This document shows positions 37,026-46,572 of a stretch of DNA of 64,000 nt, one piece after another. Where the stretch lies: positions 164,489 to 228,488 of the forward strand of contig NZ_JAMXAY010000001.1 of NCBI RefSeq assembly GCF_025460835.1. Reading direction: 5' to 3'. The first letter of the stretch is position 1. The number at the start of each line of letters is the position of its first letter. Below the pieces are notes generated by a model, which saw only the letters and a list, made by a program, of their open reading frames with translations, had not been told where the DNA came from and did no database searches. A program made the position numbers and the translations under genes. The DNA is from Parapedobacter soli (GTDB taxonomy: Bacteria > Bacteroidota > Bacteroidia > Sphingobacteriales > Sphingobacteriaceae).

Positions 37026-38533
37026 TACCACGTCCCTTTGAATAAATGATCTTTCCTTTTTGCTTTAATGCGCTTGAGCGGGATAGACATACCGTCACTC
37101 TCCTCAAGCCAGTCCCAAAGGGCTTGGTTGAGCTCTGCCGCCGTCGACTGGTGTGCCGCATCGCGAATAAGGTTATTCACTTCATAGGGGTCTTCTTCTA
37201 AATCGTACAGCTGATCGATATCCCACACCCCCTGGCTTCGAATAAATTTATATTTATCCGTGCGGACTGCAAACTGGGTGGGTGTCTGTGGAAACGCGTT
37301 TTCCCAGTAATACTCATAGAATATCCGCTTGCGCCACGGGATGTCTTTGCCCGACAATAACGGCAGCCATGACTCCCCTTGCATCTGGCTGGGGGTGGTT
37401 ATGCCTGCCAGGCCCAAGACCGTGGGTGCGATATCGATATTCAATACCATCTGATCTATTACGGTACCGGGTTTGATAAAACCGGGGCACCTTGCAAGTA
37501 ATGGTACCCGCATCGACTCCTCGTACGCATGGCGCTTGTCGATCAGGCCGTGCTCTCCGAAAGAGAACCCATTATCGCCCATGTAGATAACCAAGGTTTC
37601 CTCTTCCAGGCCGCTTGCTTGTAAGAAATTGAGTACGGCGCCGATACTTTCATCCACTCCTTGCAGGGACTCTAGATAATCGATCACCATTTTATCGAGA
37701 TCGGTAGCTCCATGATACATATAGTCTACCCCGTGCCAGCTGTAGCGCTGCTGCCTTACCCATAGCGGGATGTCTTTCTCATTGATGGGATATGCCCCCA
37801 AGCCCGTACGGCGGTCTTCCCGATAGGATCTGCTGGAGTCGGTGGCTGTTATAAACATCGAGGGGGGATAGTTGAAATCGACATCGTGATAAATGCCTTC
37901 ATGCCTTTTTGCAGGCTTGAAGTCGGAATGCACTGCTTTGTGGGAAAGATAAACGAAGAAAGGCTTCCCTGATGCTGCCTGCTCTTTCATCCAATCCACA
38001 GACATCGATGTCAGTAAATCGGTGATGTACGTGGTATCGTTGAATTTATGGTTTTTGCCATCGATGTTCAGTGTTGGGGCATAATAGACCCCCTGGCCCT
38101 TAAAGCTCACCCAATGGTCGAAACCCGGCTGCGGGCTACCATTGTCATTCCCCATGTGCCACTTACCGAAAAAAGCAGTAGAATATCCTGCTTGCTGAAG
38201 GTACTCCGGGAAGAACATCAGATCGTCAGGTGCCGGGGACTGGTTATCGACGATTGTATGGGTATGGGCGTATTGACCGGTGAGTATGGACGCCCGTGAC
38301 GGGGAACAGAGTGCCGTCGTTACGAAAGCATTTCTGAGATGTGCTCCTTCAATGGCCAACCTGTCTAAATTCGGTGTTTTTAACCCCGGAACCTTATCCA
38401 TGAACCCCATGAAATCATATCGATGGTCGTCGGAGAGAATAAAGACAACATTCTTGGGTTGTTGAGACAGCGCGGGCCAAACAACCATTGAAAGTAATCC
38501 CAGCAGTACGTAAGCTATCCGGTTATTTGCCAT
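37025..38533 (-). CDS. Sulfatase (S1 family, Cys-type), secreted
   Basis: This 502-residue sulfatase is read from the ATG at 38533 (MANNRIAYVLLGLLSMVVWPALSQ signal peptide); the open frame to 38557 is less likely. It has NVVFILSDDHRYDFMGFM for metal binding and Cys76 in LCSPSRASILTGQYAH as the formylglycine precursor. VIYMGDNGFSFGEHGLIDKR and YEESMRVPLLARCPG are the later active-site blocks. The C-terminus includes DLEEDPYEVNNL, a typical S1 closing element. It is related to, but distinct from, the downstream sulfatase, so the two probably attack different sulfate positions. It begins 64 bp after the susD stop in the same operon. Confidence 0.94.
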   Translation of the reverse strand: MANNRIAYVLLGLLSMVVWPALSQQPKNVVFILSDDHRYDFMGFMDKVPGLKTPNLDRLAIEGAHLRNAFVTTALCSPSRASILTGQYAHTHTIVDNQSPAPDDLMFFPEYLQQAGYSTAFFGKWHMGNDNGSPQPGFDHWVSFKGQGVYYAPTLNIDGKNHKFNDTTYITDLLTSMSVDWMKEQAASGKPFFVYLSHKAVHSDFKPAKRHEGIYHDVDFNYPPSMFITATDSSRSYREDRRTGLGAYPINEKDIPLWVRQQRYSWHGVDYMYHGATDLDKMVIDYLESLQGVDESIGAVLNFLQASGLEEETLVIYMGDNGFSFGEHGLIDKRHAYEESMRVPLLARCPGFIKPGTVIDQMVLNIDIAPTVLGLAGITTPSQMQGESWLPLLSGKDIPWRKRIFYEYYWENAFPQTPTQFAVRTDKYKFIRSQGVWDIDQLYDLEEDPYEVNNLIRDAAHQSTAAELNQALWDWLEESDGMSIPLKRIKAKRKDHLFKGTW

Positions 38534-38597
38534 AGCGGGTGAAATAAGGGAGAACAATCCACATCTAATACAAGGGGAAATACACGGTGCCTTGCCA

Positions 38598-40109
38598 TCA
38601 GTAATTTGGATTCTGTACCAGTTTTGTATTTGTCAACTCTTCCAATGGAATGGGAAGCCGTTCATTTTTGCCGGCTACGAACCCTTTCGACTGCAAGACC
38701 GTTGCCGCTTGGCCGGTGCGCACCAGATCGTGCCAACGGTGTCCTTCAGTAGCCAGTTCTTTCCTTCTTTCCAGATGGATATTTTCCAATGTTGCTTCTA
38801 CCGGTTCCAGCCCCACCCGCGCTCTCACGGCATTGAGCAGTGCTGCTGCCCTTGTGATGTCACCGCCGGCCTCAATCAATGCTTCGGCCTCCATCAGGTA
38901 CGTATCGGCAAGTCTCATTTCGATATAATTTTGGGGGTAGTTGATGGTAGCGGGGCCTGCTCCGGTATTCCGAAATTCCTGCAGGGGTGCAAACTTATTT
39001 ACGAAATAACCAGTGTTCAAATACCCTGGCACGTAGGAAGCCAAGCCCAGCTCTACCAAGCTGTCGACATCGCTGATTGTTGTTTTATACCGGGGATCGA
39101 AATGCAGGAGCGACACCAGCTCCGGCGTAATCGGACACCCGCCCCAACCTGAATAATAAGTAGGGCCATTATAGCTCCGCGGCCCGAACATGGTACTGGC
39201 TATAAACCCTTCGACTAACGATGTGTTGCCCCACCCTGACGCCGCCGAAGAGGTATGCGTAATTTCATGGATAGACTCACTGTGGAACCTGTTGTCGGGC
39301 CGGAAGATGTCGTTGTAATTGTCAAGCAATCTATAACCGTACGTGCTTTCGCCCCCCGGCGTGCCATTTACACGGGCAAAATTCTGCGCTGCCTCACCCC
39401 ATTTTTCCTGATAGAGCAGTGCTTTACCTAGAAGCGCAATTGCCATGCCCTTGGTGACACGGCCGCCTTCCGTAGCTGCCGGTACTTTATCAGGCAGGTT
39501 TTGCTCTGCTATGGCATCTCTTAAGTCTTGTTCGATTTGCGCATAGACATCCGAGGGGGAGGCTTGCGTAACTTCGTAAAACTCATTTATGGAAAGCGGT
39601 GAGGTAATCAAAGGGACATTCTCGAAAATACGGACGAGATCGAAGTAATAATAGGCTCTCAAAAATTTGGCCTCGGCGGTATAGCGGGCTTTAACTGCTT
39701 CATCCAATCCTTCTACCGGATTCTGTTCAAGCACATTAAGCAAGGTGTTTACGCGGGTTACCCCGGTGAAACCCTTAGTCCAGAAATCGAGTTGCGGGCC
39801 ATTTGCCGGATCGAGCAACCGATAGTCGTTGAGGGTTTGTATATACCATAAATCGGAAGAACTCCCGCCTCCGCTGTAGGCCTCATCGCTACCGGCCACG
39901 AACGAGACGAAGTTACCATAAGTCCCCTTCCCTTCCCATCCCATAGGGTCATAAGCGGCAACGAGGCCGTTGAACACCTCTTGCGGGTTGCGGTAATAGT
40001 TTGATTCGATCTGGGTAGCGCGGGGGTCTACGTCTAGAAAGCTCTCCCCGCAGGAAATGAAGCCCGCTGTAATTAAAGAAGCTGTTGCTAATGTCAAATA
40101 TCTTTTCAT
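38598..40109 (-). CDS. SusD/RagB family outer-membrane lipoprotein (PUL C)
   Basis: This 503-residue SusD homologue is read from the ATG at 40109 (MKRYLTLATASLITAGFISC, lipobox FISC); an ATG at 40115 is equally possible. It continues GESFLDVDPRATQIESNYYRN, carries the helical core (ARYTAEAKFLRAYYYFDLVRIF) and ends with RRKELATEGHRWHDLVRTG and PIPLEELTNTKLVQNPNY. It lies about 22 bp after the STN-SusC gene. It is the glycan-capturing partner in the ECF-controlled, sulfatase-linked PUL. Confidence 0.95.
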   Translation of the reverse strand: MKRYLTLATASLITAGFISCGESFLDVDPRATQIESNYYRNPQEVFNGLVAAYDPMGWEGKGTYGNFVSFVAGSDEAYSGGGSSSDLWYIQTLNDYRLLDPANGPQLDFWTKGFTGVTRVNTLLNVLEQNPVEGLDEAVKARYTAEAKFLRAYYYFDLVRIFENVPLITSPLSINEFYEVTQASPSDVYAQIEQDLRDAIAEQNLPDKVPAATEGGRVTKGMAIALLGKALLYQEKWGEAAQNFARVNGTPGGESTYGYRLLDNYNDIFRPDNRFHSESIHEITHTSSAASGWGNTSLVEGFIASTMFGPRSYNGPTYYSGWGGCPITPELVSLLHFDPRYKTTISDVDSLVELGLASYVPGYLNTGYFVNKFAPLQEFRNTGAGPATINYPQNYIEMRLADTYLMEAEALIEAGGDITRAAALLNAVRARVGLEPVEATLENIHLERRKELATEGHRWHDLVRTGQAATVLQSKGFVAGKNERLPIPLEELTNTKLVQNPNY

Positions 40110-40131
40110 CACCATAAATTTTTGAATGATT

Positions 40132-43100
40132 TTAAAAACTTAAGTTGGCACCGAATATAAACGATCTCGATTGTGGATAGATCGCCCTATCAATTCCGTA
40201 ACTGCTGCCGCCTATTTCGGGGTCATACCCTGTATATTTTGTCAATGTGAGTAAATTGTTGCTGCTCACATAGAGTCTGATTTTATTGAGACCTATTGGG
40301 TCAAGGAGTGTGGTCGGTAATGTATAACCTACTTGAAGTGTCTTGATGCGGAAATAATCGCCCCTTTGAAGGTGGAACACCGAGGGATTAGAGAAATTTT
40401 TATTGACGTCTTGGGTTGTTAATCTCGGATAAGTAGTAGAGGTACCCTCTCCGTGCCAACGATTGAGTGCGCTAGCCTGCCAATTGGCGGTTGGGATATC
40501 CAGCCGGCGCAGTCCCTGGTAAATCTCATTGCCGGCCACACCCTGCCCAAACACTAGGAAATCGAAGTTTTTCCACGCAAGATTCAATGTGAATCCGAAC
40601 GCCCAATTGGGTGTCGGATCACCTACAAACGTACGGTCGTCTGCTGTGATGGCACCATCGCCATCCAAATCGTCCCAGATGAAATCACCGGGTACCGCCG
40701 CGGGTTGAATCAGGTCGCCTGCGGCATTGACGTAATTATTGACGTCTTGCTGATTCTGAAAAATACCGAGTGTTTTGAACCCGTAGAATGAGCCTATGGC
40801 GTATCCTACGGCAGTACGTGTAATCGGGTAGCTCGTACTTTGAATGGTTTCGCCGCCATCGAGGAAAGATTTTCCCTCACCAAGGAAGGTTACCTCATTA
40901 TTCAGGTAGGAAACGTTACCACGTACGTTGAGCTTCACATCTCCTATATTCTTACGGTAACCAAGCTCCAGTTCAACCCCCGTGTTGTCCATATCCGCCA
41001 CGTTGCCATAAGAGGAGCCGGTTGCGCCAACGTAGCCGGGCAGCTGTACCGCTTGGAGGATACCGTTTGTGGTCTTTTTAAACCAATCGACTGTCAAATC
41101 GAAGTTATTGAGCAGTATGGCGTCAAAACCGATATTCAACTGGCTAGTTTCCTCCCATCTCAAATCAGGGTTCGCAGGGGCGTCGGGGCTATAGCCAATG
41201 TGATAGATGTCATCACCGAAGATGTAATTCCGCCCGCCGCCGACGGTAGAGACATACCTGAAATTACCCAAAACATCATTACCCGTGATACCATAGGAAG
41301 CCCTGATTTTTAAGAAATCAACAAAATTTGAAGAGAAGAAGTCTTCTTGCGTTGCAACCCAGCCCACCGAAGCCGAAGGGAAGTAACCAAATTTGTTGTT
41401 AGCACCGAAGCGCGACGAGCCATCGCGCCTTAGTATACCGGTGAACAGGTATTTTTCGCCGTAATTGTATGAAACCCTGCCGAACAATGAGCTAACCGTA
41501 TGCGTAATACCCTCGTAACCGCTTGCCTGTATATTATCTGCTGCGGTGCTGTAGTTCATGGAGGCGTCGTCGAATGTGTTAACAGGTAGGTTGAAATACG
41601 TTACGCTCAAGCCACTGCTGTTATTATCAGAGTACGCCCCCTGTCCCACCAGCACGCTGAAATCATGCTGGTCAATCTGTTTGCTGTAGGCCAATGTGTT
41701 TTCTATATTCCAGTTCAGTGCCTGCTGGCGATTCCTCGCAAATGATGTTTGCGTGGTGAACTGATTGGAATTGAGGTAGTATAATGGCGTGAAGCTTTCC
41801 CCGCCCGAATATGCCAACCTCGCGCCAACCGTGGAGCGGAACTGCAGGCCTTCCAGCGGACTGATTTCAACATATGCATTGCCTACAATATCATCAGACC
41901 AGCTGTAGTTGCCATCCCTCGTGCTGATATAGGCAAGCGGATTGGTTACCTGTTGGGCCACGTGTTTGGAAATCCCGTATGGATTGCCCAAACCATCCCT
42001 AACAACCGGCTGGCTGCTATAGGGTACCTGGGCTATTTCCGAAGGATCTGTAACGGTTATTGGCGTAAGGGGGTCCATCATCAGGGCACCGCTCAAAGGG
42101 CCACCGAAATCGGTATTGCCCGATACACCGCTTAGGTTACGAATCCGAGAATAACCGACATTTTCGCCAATGGTAAGCCAATCGGCAACCTTGTGTGTAG
42201 AATTAAGGCGGATGTTCACACGTTTGAAATTAGATATTTCTGTGGCAACAATCCCATCCTGGTCAAAGAAGCCTACAGATGAATAGAAGGTGGATTTTTC
42301 ACTGCCCCCACTCAGACTGAATTCATGGTTTTGTACGATAGCTCCGTTATTGAAAATAACTTCCTGCCAATCGGTCCCGTTACCAAGCGACTGCGGGCTG
42401 GTAAATATTTCGGCCCCGCCACCGTTTACCGATTGCTCATTCATTAGCGTGGCATACTGTGCCGCATTGAGCAGTGTCAGTTTTTTCGCCGGTGCTTGCG
42501 TACCGATATAACCGTTATAGCTAAGCCGTACGGCTCCGGTCTTTCCTTTTTTTGTTGACACGAGGATAACGCCAGCTGATGAGCGCGCGCCATATATCGC
42601 TGCTGACGCCGCGTCTTTCAGCACTTCGATCGACTCGATATCATTGGGGTTGAGGTAATCGATACCGCCGATATCGACGACGACACCATCCACCACATAC
42701 AGCGGGTCACTTGCTCCCGCATTCAAGGAAGTTGCCCCCCGCACCCGTACTGTCGCAGCCGACCCCGGAGCCCCGGAACTCGATGCAATGGTCAGGCCCG
42801 AGGTACGCCCTTGCAGCGCCTGCTCTACACGGCCGATTTGCTGATTTTGCAGATCTTCAGATTTTACACTCGAGATAGCGCCTGTGACGACACTTTTTTT
42901 CTGGGTACCATACCCTACCACCACGATTTCGTTGAGGGTCCGCTCCTCCGATTCCAGAATGATGTTGAGCGATTGTTGGCTCCGTACGTCTACCTCTTGG
43001 GCAATGTACCCCACGGAGGTGAATACCAATGTGCCCATGCCCCCTGGCAGGGGGAGATTAAAGCGCCCATTGCCATCCGTAAAAGTGGCTGATTCGGATC

Positions 43101-43503
43101 CTTTCAGCTTAACACTTACACCTGCAAGCGGTTCGCCATTTTCGTTTTCCACCACTCCTGCAACGGATTGTTGCTGAGGCTCTACCCTGCTGCTCAGGAC
43201 GATTAGCTGTCCGGTTACTTCATACGCCAGGTTATGTTTGTCGCTAATGTCATCCAAAATGGCGGACAACGGTGTCTTTGCGTATTTCAACGTGACCCGT
43301 TTTTGTGTCGGAATCGACTCTGCGCTATATGCGAATTTGACATGTGCTTCACTTTCGATAGCATGTAGTACTGTTATCAATTTGACGTTACTCAAATTTA
43401 GCGACAATTGCTGCGTGAGATCGGTCTGCGTATACGCTTTCCCATCGATAAAAGACAGCAGTAGTACCAACGGTAAGACAATAAGTTTTCTACTTGATTT
43501 CAT
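40132..43503 (-). CDS. SusC family transporter with STN signalling domain (PUL C)
   Basis: This 1123-residue receptor is read from the ATG at 43503 (MKSSRKLIVLPLVLLLSFIDG). Residues of about 45-100 form an STN domain (LSNVKLITVLHAIESEAHVKF, TPLSAILDDISDKHNLAYEV), which contacts FecR-type anti-sigma factors. Then follow a carboxypeptidase-like domain (VAGVVENENGEPLAGVSVKLK), the SusC box (NEIVVVGYGTQKKSVVTGAI), the plug (DPLYVVDGVVVDIGGIDYL) and the barrel ending FIFGANLSF. The STN domain and the fecR and sigma genes just upstream show that substrate binding at the outer membrane reports to transcription. No other SusC in the window has this domain. Confidence 0.96.
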   Translation of the reverse strand: MKSSRKLIVLPLVLLLSFIDGKAYTQTDLTQQLSLNLSNVKLITVLHAIESEAHVKFAYSAESIPTQKRVTLKYAKTPLSAILDDISDKHNLAYEVTGQLIVLSSRVEPQQQSVAGVVENENGEPLAGVSVKLKGSESATFTDGNGRFNLPLPGGMGTLVFTSVGYIAQEVDVRSQQSLNIILESEERTLNEIVVVGYGTQKKSVVTGAISSVKSEDLQNQQIGRVEQALQGRTSGLTIASSSGAPGSAATVRVRGATSLNAGASDPLYVVDGVVVDIGGIDYLNPNDIESIEVLKDAASAAIYGARSSAGVILVSTKKGKTGAVRLSYNGYIGTQAPAKKLTLLNAAQYATLMNEQSVNGGGAEIFTSPQSLGNGTDWQEVIFNNGAIVQNHEFSLSGGSEKSTFYSSVGFFDQDGIVATEISNFKRVNIRLNSTHKVADWLTIGENVGYSRIRNLSGVSGNTDFGGPLSGALMMDPLTPITVTDPSEIAQVPYSSQPVVRDGLGNPYGISKHVAQQVTNPLAYISTRDGNYSWSDDIVGNAYVEISPLEGLQFRSTVGARLAYSGGESFTPLYYLNSNQFTTQTSFARNRQQALNWNIENTLAYSKQIDQHDFSVLVGQGAYSDNNSSGLSVTYFNLPVNTFDDASMNYSTAADNIQASGYEGITHTVSSLFGRVSYNYGEKYLFTGILRRDGSSRFGANNKFGYFPSASVGWVATQEDFFSSNFVDFLKIRASYGITGNDVLGNFRYVSTVGGGRNYIFGDDIYHIGYSPDAPANPDLRWEETSQLNIGFDAILLNNFDLTVDWFKKTTNGILQAVQLPGYVGATGSSYGNVADMDNTGVELELGYRKNIGDVKLNVRGNVSYLNNEVTFLGEGKSFLDGGETIQSTSYPITRTAVGYAIGSFYGFKTLGIFQNQQDVNNYVNAAGDLIQPAAVPGDFIWDDLDGDGAITADDRTFVGDPTPNWAFGFTLNLAWKNFDFLVFGQGVAGNEIYQGLRRLDIPTANWQASALNRWHGEGTSTTYPRLTTQDVNKNFSNPSVFHLQRGDYFRIKTLQVGYTLPTTLLDPIGLNKIRLYVSSNNLLTLTKYTGYDPEIGGSSYGIDRAIYPQSRSFIFGANLSF

Positions 43504-43561
43504 AAAAAAAGACAACTAAATAATCTGTTTGAAAAATAATCGTTGTTTAAACGGTAAGCGC

Positions 43562-44680
43562 TTAGAGAATAATCACTTTACCATTGATGACTTCATAATG
43601 TGCATTGATAGTTTTGCAGATAACATCGAGCTTTTGGTACATTGTCAGTCCCGACAGGTCTGCGGTAAGTGTACGGTTAGCCAGTAGCTTGTCGTCGTGG
43701 ATGATTTCAATACCATATTCCGTACCCAACGCTTCCACTATCTCCAGAATAGGGTAATCGATAAATTTATTGGTTTCTAGTTTGGTATCTATAGCCACTG
43801 GATTATCTACGAGAGTAGTAACCAGCCGGTTACGATCTTTTGAATATTCGGCCTTTTGGTTACGGGTGAGGATGACCTCACCGACTTTGCTCTTTGTAAT
43901 GATTTCATTGGGCTTTTTACTGCCCATCGGGTAAACGGTAACAACCCCTGAAACGACTTCTACGGTAGCCTGCTCCTTTATATCTTTCGGCGCGTAAATC
44001 CAGAAACTGGTTCCCAAGACTTTGGTAACCGTACCATTAGCATAAACGAGGAACGGTCTCGCGGTATCTCGCTTTACGTCAAAAAAGGCCTTTCCTGTGA
44101 GATGTATCTCCCTAAATTCGTTGCTTGCAAAAGAGGAAGCATAGCGGATGCTGGAGCCGGGTTCGAGTACGATGTCACTCCCGTCTGCCAACTTGATTTC
44201 CAACGACCGGTTGGAAGTGTTTGTCCTTTCGATTGACTGGCTTGCTCCCGTACCCATCCAACCGTCAGCATCGGACTGGGATATCTCTTCTGCGTATGGC
44301 ACACCATCACTTACGCGTAAAAGGTTTGGTAGCCCCATTAAAACAGCCGAGATAAACACTAACGCCACCGCAACATACAACGGGGCTTTCAATCGTCTAT
44401 ATATTGACCTAGCCGGTAATGAATCGTCGCCAATCTTTTCCATGACTGTGCTGACAAGCTCCTGGGCCTGGATAGTTGAAAGCGTAGGCCCCGGCACCTT
44501 CATCCGTAAGATTATTTCGCGGGCTAGGTCGATTTCTCGTTCTTTATCGGGAAACTGTATAACGAACTGGGTCCAATAAACGGTATCTTCCGCCTTTGCC
44601 TCCAATACCCATGACCGGAATCGATCATCCCACACAAAGTCCTGGGTTTTATAATATTCGTATTTGAGGAAATCGTCCAT
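43562..44680 (-). CDS. FecR-family anti-sigma factor
   Basis: This 372-residue protein is read from the ATG at 44680 (MDDFLKYEYYKTQDFVWDD); a GTG 18 bp upstream is possible. The first 90 residues are cytosolic and would bind the sigma factor. One transmembrane helix follows (APLYVAVALVFISAVLMGLPNLL). The periplasmic FecR domain (IKLADGSDIVLEPGSSIRYAS, REIHLTGKAFFDVKRD, PFLVYANGTVTKVLGTSFWI) is followed by a C-terminal STN-interacting DUF4974-like domain (YPILEIVEALGTEYGIEI). It holds the ECF sigma inactive until the STN-SusC receptor reports glycan. It lies between the sigma and susC genes with short gaps. Confidence 0.95.
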   Translation of the reverse strand: MDDFLKYEYYKTQDFVWDDRFRSWVLEAKAEDTVYWTQFVIQFPDKEREIDLAREIILRMKVPGPTLSTIQAQELVSTVMEKIGDDSLPARSIYRRLKAPLYVAVALVFISAVLMGLPNLLRVSDGVPYAEEISQSDADGWMGTGASQSIERTNTSNRSLEIKLADGSDIVLEPGSSIRYASSFASNEFREIHLTGKAFFDVKRDTARPFLVYANGTVTKVLGTSFWIYAPKDIKEQATVEVVSGVVTVYPMGSKKPNEIITKSKVGEVILTRNQKAEYSKDRNRLVTTLVDNPVAIDTKLETNKFIDYPILEIVEALGTEYGIEIIHDDKLLANRTLTADLSGLTMYQKLDVICKTINAHYEVINGKVIIL

Positions 44681-44739
44681 TTTTCTCGCTATGTGCACCT
44701 ACACATAAGCATAGACACCAGGATTGCACACCGATACTA

Positions 44740-45312
44740 TCACCTTTTCAAAAAAAAGATGGCGTTCATAAGAATCAGCCTTAAATCAGTACGGAGTTTT
44801 TTGAGTGCGTTCTGAAGCAGGTTGGATACTGTTTGGGGACTTATCTGCATGATGTTGCTAATCTGCTCCCTACTCATATCCATGAAAAATTTGAGATATA
44901 CTACTTCTTTCTGCCTAGCAGGAAGTGCAGCTACTTTCATCTGGATCTGCTGCTCTATAAATCGAAGGCTTTCATCGCGTATATAGCGTTGTTCAACGGA
45001 TATCTCCATATTGAAAAACGTAACTTGATCTTCTAAGTCATCGTAATTGACCACTTTCGGATCCCGGTTGATTTTTCTAAACAACATCCTTCTCAGTGAG
45101 GCGAAGAGGTAGGCTTTTACATTGGCTGCGGGGCTTAAGTGCTCCCTTCTTTCCCACAACTTGATGAACAGCTCTTGTATAGTATCCTTTACCAATTCTT
45201 CTTCTTGGCAAAACTTGGTACCGTATTTAAATAAAAGATCGACGTGGGATTGCATCAGCTCCTTAAACGCATCCCTATCGCCATTAACAAATTGATTCCA
45301 CAAATCTACCAT
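44740..45312 (-). CDS. ECF RNA polymerase sigma factor (FecI-like, Bacteroidota PUL type)
   Basis: This 190-residue sigma-70 family protein has region 2 (LFKYGTKFCQEEELVKDTIQ, LFIKLWERREHLSP) and region 4 (LPARQKEVVYLKFFMDMSRE, ISNIMQISPQTVSNLLQNAL), with no other domain. This group drives expression of neighbouring STN-susC/susD genes when released by FecR. It is the first gene of the operon sigma-fecR-susC-susD-sulfatase-sulfatase. A possible -7 element TACGTTTG lies 75 bp upstream. Confidence 0.95.
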   Translation of the reverse strand: MVDLWNQFVNGDRDAFKELMQSHVDLLFKYGTKFCQEEELVKDTIQELFIKLWERREHLSPAANVKAYLFASLRRMLFRKINRDPKVVNYDDLEDQVTFFNMEISVEQRYIRDESLRFIEQQIQMKVAALPARQKEVVYLKFFMDMSREQISNIMQISPQTVSNLLQNALKKLRTDLRLILMNAIFFLKR

Positions 45313-45623
45313 ATTCCTGGGTTACCCTCCATCCCTCGGGGCTGCATAGATACGTACTTAAGGCTAACTTAATGTTAACAAATTAACAAACGTATGTTTC
45401 CGTCAACCGGAGATAACGTGCGCATGTTCGGGTTTATAATATTACCTCTGCCGAAACAATAGACACCTATTCGGTTTATATATACTATACCAAAAGTAAA
45501 AAAAAGTAAAAATATATAGCAGCACTCCTAACTATTGACTTCGCCGAAAGCATTATTTTATTTTAATTCTCCCAACCATAGTAAGAATACCATTCGACCG
45601 TATCTATAAAAGAAAGAAACACA
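45313..45623. other. Divergent intergenic region between the sigma factor and isomerase genes
   Basis: This 311-bp, AT-rich spacer contains the candidate sigma-gene -7 element at 45387-45394 and A-rich tracts (45493-45515). No further promoter with both boxes, no hairpin terminator and no ORF of interest were found. Confidence 0.4.
45387..45394 (-). promoter_or_regulatory. Possible -7 element of the ECF sigma operon
   Basis: TACGTTTG matches TAnnTTTG fully, 75 bp before the sigma ATG. The -33 position holds GTTA rather than TTTG, so support is partial. Confidence 0.3.
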
Positions 45624-45638
45624 TTGAACACAAGAGAG

Positions 45639-46547
45639 ATGATTTCAAGAAGAAACTGGTGCAAACAAGCAACGTTGTTGGCGATAGGAAGTATCGTGGC
45701 GCCCGCATTGCAAGGCCGTGGCATTTCCAAACACCCAACGATCGGGGTTCAGTCTTACAGCCTCCGCGACCGTTCGTTAGACGAAGCGATCGATGCTATG
45801 AGCAACCTCGGCGTTAACACATGTGAACTCTGGGCCGGCCACATCGAGCCCTTGGAATACCGTTGGCAGCGGGGGCTTTCTGCCGAGCAATTGAGGGAGA
45901 ACCAACAGCAACTCAGTAAGTGGCGGGCGAGTCTCCACATGGATACCATCCGATCTATAAAACAAAAGTTTCAACAGGCGGGGATCCGTATACTAGCCTA
46001 TAATGCTAATTTTAAAGACAACTCTTCTGATTTTGAAATCGATTTGGGGTTCCGTATCGCGGATCAACTGGGCACCGATACCATTAACACATCTGCCACA
46101 GTGCGCGTGATGGATCGGTTAGACCGATTTGCACAACAATACCGAATGCGGGTAGGCATGCATAACCATGCCAACATAAACGACCCCAACGAATTTGCCA
46201 CACCCGAAAGCTTTGCAAAGGGGATGGCTGGCAAATCTTCCTATATCGGCATTAACTTAGATGCGGGACATTTTACAGCTGCTGGTTTCGATCCGTTGGC
46301 ATATTTGGAAAAATACCACCAGCATATTTTTAGCATTCATCTGAAAGACAGAAAAAAGGACGAAGGTATCCGCACGCCATTTGGTGAGGGTGACACGCCG
46401 TTGGCGGAGATGCTGACCTTGATTAGGGACAACCAGTGGCCGATACCCGCTTTTATCGAATACGAATATAACGGAGCGGACACACTTGTCGAGCTCCGCA
46501 GGTGTTTGGACTATTGCCGGAATGCCCTCATGGCTGTGCAGGGCTGA
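45639..46547 (+). CDS. Sugar phosphate isomerase/epimerase-like TIM-barrel protein with Tat signal
   Basis: This 302-residue protein is read from the ATG at 45639; an upstream TTG at 45624 is less likely. The N-terminus MISRRNWCKQATLLAIGSIVAPA is a twin-arginine signal (SRRNW). The body is an AP-endonuclease-2/xylose-isomerase-like barrel: IGVQSYSLRDRSLDEAIDAM, VGMHNHANI, IGINLDAGHFTAAGF, IFSIHLKDRK and PAFIEYEY, with the His, Asp and Glu residues that bind a divalent metal. Such exported barrels are common in Bacteroidota and are often linked to sugar or polyol metabolism; the exact reaction is not known. It is convergent with recA. Confidence 0.82.
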   Translation: MISRRNWCKQATLLAIGSIVAPALQGRGISKHPTIGVQSYSLRDRSLDEAIDAMSNLGVNTCELWAGHIEPLEYRWQRGLSAEQLRENQQQLSKWRASLHMDTIRSIKQKFQQAGIRILAYNANFKDNSSDFEIDLGFRIADQLGTDTINTSATVRVMDRLDRFAQQYRMRVGMHNHANINDPNEFATPESFAKGMAGKSSYIGINLDAGHFTAAGFDPLAYLEKYHQHIFSIHLKDRKKDEGIRTPFGEGDTPLAEMLTLIRDNQWPIPAFIEYEYNGADTLVELRRCLDYCRNALMAVQG

Positions 46548-46572
46548 CCCTGCCGGGGAATGCTGGGCGCCA

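Noticed and set aside
46538..46553. Hairpin GCAGGG-CTGA-CCCTGC at the isomerase stop codon, considered as a terminator between convergent genes
   Set aside because: No T tract follows on either strand; the stop codon lies in the loop and the stem may be chance.
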